From Tethya wilhelma (taxonomy: Eukaryota > Porifera > Demospongiae > Tethyida > Tethyidae), in NCBI GenBank assembly GCA_964030475.1, contig CAXIPT010000002.1, positions 15,764,162 through 15,828,161 of the forward strand: 64,000 nucleotides of DNA, given 5' to 3'. Every line of letters begins with the position of its first letter. Position 1 is the stretch's first letter. The translations under genes and the position numbers were made by a program. Below the pieces are notes generated by a model that saw only the letters and a list, made by a program, of their open reading frames with translations, did no database searches and had not been told where the DNA came from. Positions 36,201-47,669 of the stretch are shown here, in pieces.

Positions 36201-38525
36201 GAACTGAGCGAACAATATGTCTTCAAAGTTCTTCCAATATGTGAAGATGTTCAAGACAAAGGCACTGAGAGCGAACTCAGTGCTGCCATCAGAACAAAGC
36301 CTATCTCTGCACCCGGTAAACCAGTAGCCACCAAGGTGACTCACAATAGTGTTTGCTTGAAATGGACTAAACCAGCTTTCGGTACTTGTACAAAGTATAC
36401 CGTATACTTTTACAAAATAGCTAGTAATGGCAAAAAGTCACTTTGCAATAACCCTCAGGAAAGTACTCTGGAAAACATTGAGGTAAAGCAACTTGAACCA
36501 GGAAGCACGTACCAGATTCATGTTGCTCCATTTTGTATTAACTTTCTGGGTACTGAAAGCGAAAGTATTCTAGTTACTACAAATCCTTCATGTGTACCAG
36601 GCAAACCAACAGCTTCTGAGTCTGACATAACTCATGAAAGTATCACACTGAAATGGAGTGAGCCAAAGCATGGTAGTGACCAAATTGACCACTACATAGT
36701 ACATTATAAATGTCCTAATGACACTCAATGGAAAGAACAGAGAACCCAGTCAGATGATGATGAAAACAAAATTATCATACTGGGGTTGAGACATAGTACT
36801 CAGTATATATTCAAAGTGTGTACAGAACTTAAACATTACACTGATGATCTTGGTGTAGACTTCAGTGATTGCTGCCAGGTCACAACTAAACCACTTCCTC
36901 TCGCCATTCAAAAGTATGAAGAAGCTGAATCAAGACAATTGGTGATCGATAAAGGCCCTCCAGCAGTCTATGAACTACCAGGAATGACCTGTATACATTC
37001 AGATGATGGAAGAAAGATTGCAAAAATCCATTTTGGAGATCCTGAACTTGGCAGGGGAAAACAAGAGAGAGTATTGATGCTTTTTGGAGTAACTGGAGAA
37101 AGCAAGAGTACACTGATTGAATGTATGGTCAACTATATACTGGGAGTGAAGTGGGAGTATGACTTTAGATTTCAATTGATTAAGAAAACAACTGAGAGTT
37201 CGGAAGCTGAGAGCCAGCGCCAAGCAAAGTTCATCACTGCATATACATTTTACCCAGTCCCAGGATCTACTTTGATCGATTACACCCTAACTATCATTGA
37301 TACCCCAGACTATGGAGATACTAGGGAACCTAAACAAGATGCTGCATTGACTGGCCAAATCAAACAGTTCTTGTCTACCCCACCTCCTCATGGCATTGAT
37401 CACATCGATGGTGTTGGGTTCATCACAAAGGCTGCTTCACCTCGACTAACTGCAACACAGCAGTACATTTTTGACTCAATACTGGGAATATTTGGAAAAG
37501 ATATAGAACACAACATCTTCTTGATGTTAACATACTGTGATACTCAACAAATTTTTCAAGCCATCGATGCTCCAGGGATACCCAATGTTTGTCACTTCAA
37601 GTTTAATGACAACAGTAACACAGAATCTGATACTCTCAGCTCAAAATTCTGGAAAATGGGATTTGATATACTCAGCAACTTTTTCACAGAATTTGAAAGT
37701 TTACAGTCTACAAGTCTTCAGCTTACGAGAAATACTTTAGCACAACATGAACAACTAGAAACTCAGATGGAAAGGTCACAAACACAAATTACTTTGATGC
37801 TTGAACTCATTAGTGACCTTAAACTGAATAAAGAAGCAAATCAATTTGATGCTGAGAGTAACATGCCTTTTACATATGAAGTTGAAGTAGTGAAAAGTTT
37901 TAGAGAAGACCTCAAAGATAACACGACAGCAACAATCTGTTTGAAGTGCAATTACACTTGCCACTATCCATGTACCACGACAAATGATGAAAAGCTATAC
38001 AGCTGTACTGCTATGGAACAGAGTTATTGGGCCAGGTACCGGTGGTCAGCTAACAAAGAGACACATTGTAAAGTGTGTCCAGGGAAATGTCATTGGTCGG
38101 AACACGTCAACAGACCATATCAGTATGAGCAACGGCAAGTGAAAGAGAAGAGAACACTCAATGATCTCATCAAGAAAAACACTACAGTGTCAACCACAAC
38201 TTCAGGAGAGCAGCATGAAGGTAACCCGATTGGAGTGGCAAAACAACTTGAAGAAGCATACGATAAAGTATTGGATCTGGTTAAACAGACACAAGAATCT
38301 TTGGAAAACTTAAATCGAATTGCCCTCAAAAACTCTGGTGAAATTTGTTCCCAAGTTGCTTACATAAACCTCTTGATAGAGGAAGAAAAGAAAGGTGGGA
38401 AAGAATTGAAATGTGAGCAACGAATAGAGGCACTGGAAGTACTCAAAGACAAAGTTCAAGTTGCAGTTGAAGTGGCAAAGAGTACACATGTACACTTATC
38501 ACTAGGAGAGTATACATTATGTTAA
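33209..38525 (+). pseudogene. CARD-like / eleven FN3 / P-loop GTPase multidomain protein, broken by one frameshift and one stop
   Basis: A single intronless frame of about 1,770 codons. Domains in order: a death-fold, probably CARD (residues 1-105, LLQQVLDKIKQNSSNFYTFV); eleven FN3 repeats (33560-36895), each starting near PGKP and THDSI; a GTPase domain (37078-37700) with P-loop GVTGESKS, switch-like DTPDYGDT and a TYCD element; a Cys/His region (37940-38110, CLKCNYTCHYPC ... CKVCPGKCHW); and a coiled coil. Similar GTPases with the same Cys/His block occur in fish and molluscs. Breaks: an extra C at 34026-34027 shifts the frame, and TAA at 35856-35858 interrupts repeat eight; both are single-base matters in an otherwise clean frame, so recent loss or sequence error is possible. 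The death fold suggests an immune or cell-death sensor; this is inference. Confidence 0.8.
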
Positions 38526-39488
38526 CACTTCTTTTATTTCAACCAAAAGGAATAACAATGTCATGTATTTGTTTGTGTTTATATTATGGTTGATCATTTT
38601 CCAAGTTTGTATGTTTAAAATTAATGTTTATTATTGTACAAGTTGACCTTTGCTGTTCATTTAATTGTTGGATTCATTCAAATTCTCTCACATTGTTATG
38701 TCTTCATCCACCTGCACATAGCTTAATTACAATTGTTCAAGTTAATTCATTCCAATCAGTTGGCTATATATAAATATTATGTGTAGTAGAAGTACAAGGT
38801 CATAATTATTATATATAAGCAGATGCGCATGTGCACTGTGCAGGCAACTTAATTTGTTATTGCATGCTAACAGAGAGGGAAAAAAAAGAGAAAATATTAA
38901 TGGCAGCTAGCACGAGCAGCTATATATATAGTTCAGATTCGTACGAGCCAAAACAGCAACTGGGAAAAGATAGGTGTATGAGATGAAGCAAACCACTCAA
39001 AAATTATTAAGATGGTGCAAATTTACAGAACATTTCTAGAGGCTGAGATAAGAATAAAACACACATATCCAGAGAGAAAACCACAAATAATAGATGTAGA
39101 TGTACCTCTGACTCAGTCTGAAGGAAGCAGTTCGGCCTTCTTCTTTCTACATCTTCTTCAAATAGTCGACACTGTATATAAGAATGAAGAATTTAACAGT
39201 TTATTCGGCTGGCATTATTACTGTGGTATATAGGGGGAAATTTTGCATATCACGTACATTATGTACAACACTAACTTAAAGGATCTGATCAAATTTAAAT
39301 TCAGCAATACTAACTAATCGAAATCTGTACACCAATATTGGCATGCACCCATCTTAATTGTCATGACATCAGAATTTACAACATAATGGTACCCATGCAT
39401 ATCTTATCATACCATTCGACTATTAATAATTATTATTGTTTGTATATGAAAATAGCAGACCGATTCAATCTCATCTCTCAGTTCATAC
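38526..39488. other. Intergenic region; dispersed repeat at 38905-39000
   Basis: The segment around GATTCGTACGAGCCAAAACA (38937) recurs as its reverse complement at about 52520-52625. No gene is recognised. A possible further exon of the minus-strand RWD gene (about 39125-39175) does not join in frame. Confidence 0.5.
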
Positions 39489-41118
39489 CTCCATCCATTC
39501 TTATCTCTTCTTCTCTTTTCAGATAAGCCTCTTTCTCGGCCTCCATCCAGCAATGTTCCTCTCCCTCCTTCTCCTTCATCCTCAGCACCATCTCCTCGTG
39601 GAGAGACACAGGAAGATGGTCGTGTTTGTGGAGGAAGGCTTGGACATGTTGAGCTATCTCCACCATCATCACCTGTAATAGAGAGGGCTGAAATACCTAA
39701 TGCAGATAGGAAAATTTTCACCACTAAAAAATTTTTCAGCACTAAAAATGCGTTTGTAAGGAAATTCAATGGTGATCTTTAGCAAATCAATCGAAATGGC
39801 CAAATTAAATTAACAAGTGAATAATTATAATATGTTTAGTGGTGAAATTCCTAATTCTATATAGTACATGGTATGATACATGACTATGATGTATCTTCGC
39901 GGAATACTGAAGTGAAAATAGGCAAGGAATTATAATAAATTATTCATGAGAATAGTCCTGTGTGGCTAGGAGGATCCATAGTCTTTGGTTTTAAATCTGA
40001 TTACAATAGCCAGTAAACTTTTATACAAAGCAAACGTTTTGGCACTCATACAAGTACCTTCTTCAGTTCATAGTCACCGCCCACCTTTCTACCTTATCTT
40101 TGTCATTTTGCACTGAAAAAGGTACTTGTATGAGTGCCGAAACGTTTGCTTTGTATAAAAGTTTACTGGCTATTGTAATCAGATTTAAAACCAAAGACTA
40201 ATAAATTATTCATATTATACAATGTTTAGGCCTTTGCAAATTATGCTAGCATAATTTTGGTAAGCATTAGAATCAGAGAATTATGCTGGCATAATAGGTG
40301 AATTCCTGGCATAATTTGAGCAAAAATTATAGATTGAATACTTTCGTACTAACTATTGTAGGTTTGAATAATCAATAAATAGTTTATTCTAGATAAATCA
40401 CCTTATAATATTGCAATTGCATCTTATCCTAACAACCATTGTGTCAAATTGTAATCAAAAAAGATCTGGATATCTTGGCAGATGTTGTGTATTTTGTATG
40501 AACACATGACAAATTATGGATTTTAACAGGAAAATCAGCCACTTTATTTATCTCCTCCAGTAGCTCCTTGACCTCGTCTGAGGTCATACCATTAGGCTCT
40601 TCCAACATCAATTCTGGCTTGCTACAAAAACATGTGTGTTGTGGGTGTGCTAGTCAAACATGTACATCATACGTACGTACGGTAGTACGTATAGTAGGAA
40701 TGGGCCGAATGTCCCATAGACACAATGCAAAATGTTTATGATCATAAAAATTTAACCAAACAAAATTGAGTCTTCAAACTTGCTCAGAGGCTCTCACTGA
40801 CAGATTATCAACTGCATGCAAGGCCTAAAACTCACAGAAACTTTTCTCTGCACTCGTAGAGAGAGCTGGTGGGAAGCCACAACAATGCCATTTTTGTTCT
40901 GCTAACTTACGTACGTACGTACTTACTTCCTAACTGACTTACTTGAAAAGCATTTCCAGAGAACCAGAATGCGTTGAGCCAACTCTGACAGCACAAAGTA
41001 AGTTCTTTTCATAGGTACTACATTCCTTGATACTCGTTTTAATCACAAATAAGCCTTAAAACAAAACTAGAAGGCTTTGAAATTGAGAGTATAAATTCAT
41101 GTACTTGAATGTAGCCAT
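39489..41118 (-). CDS. GCN2 (EIF2AK4)-like RWD domain, C-terminal half only
   Basis: Exons on the minus strand: 41118-41105 (MATF), 40984-40943, 40621-40528 and 39672-39489. They join in phase to KPELMLEEPNGMTSDEVKELL, then VMMVEIAQHVQAFLHKHDHLPV and HEEMVLRMKEKE, followed by a charged helix (EAEKEAYLKREEE). This matches the second half of the RWD domain of the eIF2-alpha kinase GCN2 and the helix after it, where GCN1 binds. The first half of the domain and the kinase are absent; I could not find an in-frame exon after 39489. A GCGCATGCGCATGCGC palindrome stands about 50 bases upstream of the start. It may be a truncated duplicate or a short RWD protein. Confidence 0.5.
39979..40200. repeat. 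Long hairpin with 82-bp arms
   Basis: Bases 39979-40060 (starting TAGTCTTTGGTTTTAAATCT) and 40119-40200 are inverted repeats with almost no mismatch, around a loop of 58 bases. The 14-bp word AATAAATTATTCAT stands at 39934-39947 and again at 40200-40213. It lies in an intron of the RWD gene. Confidence 0.85.
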
Positions 41119-41502
41119 CTTCTTGTAGAGTTCAAAGGTCATTGATTATCCACGTGGCATTATTATGCGCATGCGCATGCGCATTAACTACCCTAGCAGC
41201 CAATGTATATAGCTTCTACTCAGATAACTTTTTGTAGGGACTAACCAGTCTCTGATAGTCTCCTCACTGTAGTGTTGAAAAAAGTGAATGGACAAGTAGT
41301 AAAAATTTCAAAAAATAAGCAGTGTAGGAATGGGCAGTGCGGTAAAAAGTATTGGAACAAGGATGGTCTCAATTTCGGCACATGACTACTTCATTTTTTG
41401 TGCCCAAGTCTTGGCCAGTAATTTAATCAGTATGGATCACAATACTAATGGTTCAAATTTCTACCAATCTTATCACTTAGCTAATGAAAGCACCACTGTG
41501 TG

Positions 41503-41867
41503 CAGTGGCGGATCTAGGATTTTGAATAGGGGGTTTCCAATGAATGCGCGCGAAGCGCGCGAAAAATTTTTGCTTAGCCACGCCCACTTCTGGTCGTATA
41601 GCCCCGCCCCTATAGCGTGCTAGCAGCTAATATTTTGCCAGAACAAGGCCTAAATGGCGAAAAAACGGGAAGAAAAAGACAGAAACTATAGTATCTTTCA
41701 CAAAAGACTGCTATTTAGTGAGATTTTTAGTTGCTTTTGTTAGTTTTAAGTTGAAAGGGGGTTTCCAGCTAGCACTTTTCCAGTCTCCACAGTTAATTTC
41801 AATGCGAGGTTTCAGCTGAAAGGGGGCTTCCATGGAAGCCCAGGAACCCCCTCTGGATCCGCCACTG
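41503..41867. mobile_element. MITE with CAGTGGCGGATC ends (hAT-like)
   Basis: The left end CAGTGGCGGATCTAGGATTT and the right end GGATCCGCCACTG are inverted repeats; the interior has GGGGGTTTCCA near both ends. GTGTG stands on both sides, a full 8-bp duplication is not clear. Ends of the CAGNG type are typical of hAT elements. Confidence 0.75.
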
Positions 41868-42332
41868 GTGTGGCGCACAAGCCTCGGCACCCTGGCTAGC
41901 ACACATACACATACACTGTGTAAAAGAGTGTATTATACCTACATGTATGGCCCAGGTGTATCAACAAAACTGATCTACCTATCATAGTATAGTACTGAGG
42001 CCCAAGTTAGACTATAGTCCCCAGGCTCCTCAGCTTAGTAGCCAGTCAGGCATGTAGTGAAGCTCACTGATACAAATAACACATCTAAGCTCAGTACTAG
42101 ATCATAATTTATGACACAGTTCTGAACTTCAGCCTCCTCATCTGCTCATCATTGCAGTCTGACCAAGCAACACTGCCAACAGTAAGAACAGTACTAGATT
42201 ATACATTCACAGTTCTACAAAGTATTATTTCACTTGAGTTACTTACCTGACAAAGCAGCTATCTGATTTCAACTGTATTTCTAGATAACGCACATCACAT
42301 GGGGCGTGATCGATGGGCGCGGTTTCGAAGCC

Positions 42333-42338
42333 TAAGCG
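42333..42338. other. Target site duplication, left (TAAGCG)
   Basis: Identical to 47670-47675 on the other side of the 5,331-bp transposon. Confidence 0.88.
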
Positions 42339-42389
42339 TATGGCACGCCAAACGTAACAAAATTCAATATGCATACTACACACAAATAG

Positions 42390-42600
42390 TCCGTAATAGT
42401 CCGCATATGCAGACGTGACAAGTCTGTATATGCAGAGATAGCAAGTCTTCATATACACGGATAGCAAGTCTGCATATGAAGACTTAGTAGTACGCATATG
42501 CAGACATGATAAGTCTGTAGATATGCAGAGATAGAAAGTTTTCGCATACACTGATAGCAAGTCTGCATATGAAGACTTAGTAGTCCGCATATGCAGGCAT
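42390..42600. repeat. Left subterminal repeat array of the transposon
   Basis: Repeated units of about 25-35 bases, each holding a form of GCATATGCAGAC or its complement GTCTGCATATG, in alternating orientation. They are candidate integrase-binding sites. Confidence 0.8.
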
Positions 42601-44346
42601 GCAATCTATTGTGGAGATACATATACACACAAGAAATGTTCATGCCCAAATCAAAATGGAGGTGATTGGGTGGAGAGCATTCTTCGAAGAAATTGAGCAT
42701 TTTGTTACTGCTTTGGAAAGACACTTTGGTACTGCCAGTGAAAGCTATTGTGAATATGCTGTAGAGAGATTACAAGTATGTATTAGATGTTTATCTAGAT
42801 TACTGACCCAACTTCGTGAATCACTGGAATCAACCAGTGATACAGAAACTGAAGATGAAGATAATGAAAGAGACATTATAGTGGCCTATTGTACTCAGTT
42901 GGTTGAACTTGTTCATACTCTTCGCAGCATAGAAGTACGTTGGCAACACTACGTAGATCAACTAGCTAGACAATTTAATACAAGCTCTTATGTGGTTCCT
43001 ATGGAGGATCAACCAATTCCTAATCGTCGAGCTGGACGGCCACGATTTGACATTAGTCAAAGCCAGTTAGAGTATCTCTCTTCAATGTCTTTCAGTTGGA
43101 CACAAATTGCCTCTATTCTTGGTGTTTCTCGGATGACTATCTACAGAAGAAGAATTGAGTTTGGGATGATTGATACACCATCAAATAGTATTAGTGATGA
43201 AGAGCTCACTATTGTTATTCGACAGATACATCAAGAATCACCATCACTTGGTCAAACAATGGTTATGGGAAGGCTACGTTCAATGGGGTTTAAAGTTACA
43301 CGGTGTCGAGTTCGAAATTGTATGAGAGAGATTGATCCAATTCAAACAGCACTACGTTGGAGAGGTCAACTTGCTAGACGTCAACCATATTCTGTTCCAG
43401 GCCCCAATTCCTTATGGCACATAGGTATGCAAGCATGTGTATTCATTGATGTTTTGATATAATTTTTTGACATAATAATAATTATTGTGCATGCGTGAAT
43501 TATGTCATCAAATGCATGGTCACAGGACATAATACATAAACCAAAACTTTATATAATTCTCATGCAGATGGCCACCATAAATTGATACGCTGGAGGCTAG
43601 TCACTCATTGTGCAATTGATGGATACAGCAGGTTAGTAGTCTTTTTGAAATGTTCCAACAACAATAGAGCGACAACCGTCTATGACAACTTCCTTAAAGC
43701 AATTGAAGTTTATGGATTACCTTCAAGGATTAGGGTTGATCAAGGTAGTGAAAATGTGACCATTGTTCAGCACATGCTCATCCATAGGGGCATTGAGCGG
43801 AGAAGTGCCCTAATTGGAAGTTCAGTCCATAATCAAAGAATTGAGAGACTTTGGAAAGACCTGCATAGATGTGTTACACAATTATTTTATCGACTCTTTT
43901 ACTACCTTGAATACCATGACCTTTTGGATCCAATCAGTGATTTGCATATGTATGCATTGCATTACGTGTTTCTCCCAAGAATTAACAAAAGTCTATCAGA
44001 ATTCAAATCATGTTGGAATCATCATGGAGTAAGAACTGAGAAAGGAATGACACCTAATCAATTGTACACAGCAGGAATGCTGAGATTGAGACATTCTGGT
44101 TTAACAGCAATAGATTTTTTCAATGGTGTTGATGAAGATTATGGTCATGAAGAAGAAGGATTAGTAGCAGAAGATGACGAAATGGTTGATAGTGGAGTTG
44201 AAGTTCCCAGAAATGCAATTGTTTTAACTGATGACCAGTTTGTACAACTTAGTCAGTCAGTTGATCCACTTGCAGTGTGTGATGACTATGGTGTTACTCT
44301 ATACTTAAATGCTATTTGTTTGCTTCAAACTCTTCTTAATCAGTAA
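42599..44346 (+). CDS. Transposon integrase with helix-turn-helix and DDE (rve-type) core
   Basis: Two exons (42599-43424 and 43568-44346) join in phase to 534 residues; a second ATG at 42656 would give 515. The N-terminal third is an acidic helical segment. Residues about 145-195 form a helix-turn-helix (GRPRFDIS, then WTQIASILGVSRMTIYRRR). The catalytic core has Asp in WHIDGHHKL, Asp in RVDQGSEN and Glu in QRIERLW, with 34 residues between the last two, the D-D-E pattern of IS3 and retroviral integrases. It would cut and join the element ends in the nucleus. The first catalytic Asp is created across the splice junction (G|AT), so splicing is required for activity. The C-terminus is acidic. 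No disabling change is visible. Confidence 0.9.
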
Positions 44347-45259
44347 TCATTTATTAATGACTTTTATTGTTGTTTAATAATGACTTTACTTCCTACAATA
44401 CATGCAATGTCATCTATACACATGACTAATCAGTGTCACTATGCATGCATGCTCAAGTTTAGGCATGCATGTCTTTGTCATAATAATAATTATCATACAC
44501 ATGACATTAGTGATGATTAATTATGACTACTTAATGATTGTTATAATAATTATTATATTATATACAGTATAGAACTTAATTCTAATAGTGGACCCTCTGA
44601 GATAGGACACTGTATTATAAACCTCTCATTATTCTTAGTTCCCCAAAATTCCGATTCCCTATTATATTAGTAATACACTGAACAGAACCTCTGAGAAAAG
44701 GACAACCTCTCTACAAAAGACAAACATGCAAGCCAAATTTATGTTGTCCCCAAAGTGTCCTTAATTTGTATGGAGGTTTCACTGTATTATTGTAATCTGT
44801 CTTGATAACATACATGCACAAATTTCGATTCAACTCATGCATGCAGTAACAACAATAAATAATTATTATTAAACTATTGCTTTAATTGTTATGACATTAA
44901 TTATTATTGGTTGTGCATGCATTAAATATTGTATCAGTATTGTCATGCATGTACATCAATATCCTGCCCCCCAACAAATGTCACTATTATTATAATGCAC
45001 GACAATAAGCAATAATTTTACAAACAAGAATTGACAACAATATAGGTATAATATTGTGGTCTAAGTGATATTAGTAATACAATGTCATACATCTGTCACT
45101 ACAATGTCATGTCATCTTACATCAGTTGTATGTTGTTATTGACACAGCTATAATTATAATAGATCTAGAAATCACATGCACAATAATATATGAAGAAGCT
45201 ATACCTACAACAGTCAAACAAAATTATGAACGGATGTCCCAGTTTAGTTACTGATACAA
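44347..45259. other. AT-rich spacer between the two transposon genes
   Basis: About 0.9 kb with frequent TAATAATTATTA stretches and no reading frame of note. It holds the 3' ends of the two converging genes. Confidence 0.7.
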
Positions 45260-47402
45260 TTACACAGCATCCATTTTCCAAACAAATGACTCTCCACTCA
45301 AGAGTGACCCATCACTAGACAAAAGTTGGGTAAATTCTTTATTGAATTCCGGAAAAGAAGGATATGAAACTGACAATTCTAAAATACAGTCACAAGTGTG
45401 GCTTATTGGACGACGTGCAATGCCAGACAAACTATTGAATGTGACCTTAATATCCTTATTGCAGATGACAGATGATCCTGTGACAAAACGAAGAAAGCTG
45501 CATAGGTTTTCAGGACCAAGGTTCCTTACAAATGACAAGAGATAGTTAAAGATTCGAGTCTCTACTACATTCATGTTGCCAGGATCCTTTATCATTGCCA
45601 ACACAGAAGATGGTGTAGCATTGAGTGCTTTATACAATTGAAAGAAAGTTTCCACTGACAGGTCATTGAAAAAGTCATGGTATACTGCAGGAATACCAGA
45701 CCTCATGGCATAAATAGCACCCAATTGCTTGGAAACTAGAACATGTCTAGATACCTGCGCAGTTAAATCACATATGTTACCTGCTGTTGGTAACTGTCGG
45801 GCATCAAAACGACCAAAAATGTTTACAAGATGCTTCACTAAAGAATCAGGCAGTGAGTTGCTTCGCTTTGCATTTCCTATAGCCTGTCGCAAGAAGCTAT
45901 TTTCATAACTGCTTATGTATTCACCAAATGACTCAACAACAATGTTATCTGGCAAGGTAATTGTTGGTCCAAGAAGACACAAGGCAATTACAGGAAATGC
46001 AATTCGTACTGGTAGGAAGCCACAAGTCATGAATCCATGAGCAAGAACTGTTCCTATAAATGGCAAGACTCTTAGATCAACACCAACATGACTAGATGGA
46101 ACCATAAGTCGATCACCATCGAAGTGTTTCTCATATGCTACTTCCAAGATTGGAAGAAGTGCACGGGAGCATGTATTACATCATGCACAAGTGCATGAGT
46201 GGAATTAATGTGACAAAAACAAATAGCTTACACGAAGCTCAGCTAAGACTTTCTTGGCTTTATTGAGATTTCTCTCCACAGCTGATCTTGAAGTACCCTC
46301 AAAATCAGAGTCACTGTCTGATGAATCACTCAGAGGCTATAATAATTAATTTTGTGGATTACTAAAATTATACAATTTAACAATCAACTTACTATGTACT
46401 CATCACATTCTTCTACTGCCAAATACAGGTGACCTCTTTTATCTATAAGATTGTTGCCATCAGGATTTTGTTCTGTAGCTCTTACCAAGTCACCACTGCC
46501 AGTCTTAGAATTCTGGTTGCTTGTTAGTACGGTATAGGAACGAACCCACTTGAAGTGACCTAGAATTGCATCCTTTATTTCACTAGCATCCATGCCTCTG
46601 TCAATTTTCACAACTTGTACTCGTCCTTGCTTCTCCATTCTCTTCCTGCTATCACCCCTAGGAACCTAAATAATATTCAGTATAATATTATATTATATAT
46701 ATTTTTGAGCATGAACAGTATCATCAGCTAGGCTGTATCATTAGTACGTATGTACCTTCTTGTCACCCTTGTCCAACATTACCACACTCTTTTTGCACGA
46801 TTTCCCCTTTATTGCCTTCTTCTTTTTCTTCTGATTATGCTCTACAAGAGACTCAAACGGGTTAAAGTTTGGTCTTTTCTTCTCTTTCTCCTTTCCTCGT
46901 CCAGATCGAGAGAAGTACTTGGACAGTGCACTCGCTTCAGCTGAGGAAGGCTTCGATATTTTCTTCAAAATATCATGAGCTTTGTTGGTCGAAGAGTCTT
47001 TTTCTACAGACTGCCAACACGTTGCCAACAATTAAATAAATATGTATAACTTTTATTATCATGTTCACCTGATTGTGGACAGGAAATAGCTAATGGGTAG
47101 AGGCTTGTTAATTTGCTTACTTGCTTGGGTACGTTCAGAGTGACAGCTTGAATCATTGATCTGTTTGGAATCTCATCATTGGGACGTATATCTACATAAA
47201 TTCCATCCCAAGCTTTAGACTTGATCTGGAGGAAAAAATCTGAGCTGGTCATTCCATCCGTATCCAGAACATCATTGAATTCTTTAGACACAGCTTCCTT
47301 CAGAGCAGAGTAAGAAGTAGGCTCAGGAGAAAAGTAGACTGTGCGGGTATGTCTTCCAAAAGACACAAGCACTTCTATCTTGGTTGACGTTTCTTCAGCC
47401 AT
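45260..47402 (-). CDS. Transposon-encoded HECT-like (G2E3-type) ubiquitin ligase-like protein
   Basis: Exons on the minus strand: 47402-47121, 47010-46756, 46665-46393, 46336-46234 and 46140-45260; phases fit and give 597 residues. Residues 1-94 form a small beta-rich N-terminal domain; 95-180 are basic (KEKEKKRPNFNPFE, KKKKKAIKGK, a likely nuclear signal); 230-300 are acidic and Ser-rich. The last 290 residues resemble a HECT domain: VPSSHVGVDLRVLPFIG and FMTCGFLPVRIAFPV in the N-lobe, FVTGSS and HTCDCILEL in the C-lobe, where the first Cys (about residue 554) would be the ubiquitin-accepting residue. The usual C-terminal tail is replaced by VWKMDAV. HECT enzymes attach ubiquitin to proteins; the target here is unknown. 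The donor of exon 4 (C|GTGTAAGC) is the least certain junction. Confidence 0.75.
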
Positions 47403-47449
47403 CTGCACTCTCACTCTCAGCTGGTTGACAAATTTACTGCGCATGCGTA

Positions 47450-47620
47450 TTCATACGTCTGCAAATGCAGACTTCCGGTAGCTCCAAAGACTCTTCATAT
47501 GCGGACTTATTATGTCTGCATATGCGGACTTGCTATCTCTGCATATGCGGACTTATTATGTCTGCATATGCGGACTTGCTATCTCTACATATGCAGACTA
47601 TTATCTGTGCATATACTCAC
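47450..47620. repeat. Right subterminal repeat array of the transposon
   Basis: At least five units of TCTGCATATGCGGACTT with spacers of TGCTATC or ATTATG, alternating. The array overlaps the likely promoter of the HECT-like gene, which starts at 47402. Confidence 0.85.
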
Positions 47621-47669
47621 GTATTGTTTTAGTATGCATATTGAATTTTGTTACGTTTGGCGTGCCATA

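Larger units (their letters stand above)
42339..47669. mobile_element. Complete 5.3-kb DNA transposon encoding a DDE integrase and a HECT-like protein
   Basis: The first 40 bases (starting TATGGCACGCCAAACGTAAC) and the reverse complement of the last 40 (47630-47669) are identical, and TAAGCG flanks both ends. Inside each end is an array of palindromic CATATG-centred repeats (42390-42600 and 47450-47620). Two genes point toward each other: the integrase (42599-44346, +) and a five-exon HECT-like gene (47402-45260, -). A 6-bp duplication and an IS3/retroviral-type integrase suggest the eukaryotic IS3EU-type or a Ginger-like group; I cannot decide without a search. Intact ends and open frames imply recent movement. 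Confidence 0.88.

Noticed and set aside
39012..39233. Plus-strand 73-codon frame after the GTPase gene
   Set aside because: No splice or family support; partly made of dispersed repeat.
47004..47120. Extension of the first HECT-like exon through 47004
   Set aside because: A GTAAGC donor at 47120 and the in-phase next exon fit better; the extension adds unrelated sequence.
42390..47620. CRISPR array
   Set aside because: The repeats lie in both orientations, are palindromic, vary in spacing and sit at transposon ends in a eukaryotic genome.
42339..47669. Retrovirus or endogenous viral element
   Set aside because: Ends are inverted, not direct; there is no reverse transcriptase, capsid or envelope; the 6-bp duplication and introns fit a DNA transposon.
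42339..47669. Maverick/Polinton
   Set aside because: No DNA polymerase B, ATPase, protease or capsid genes, and the element is only 5.3 kb.
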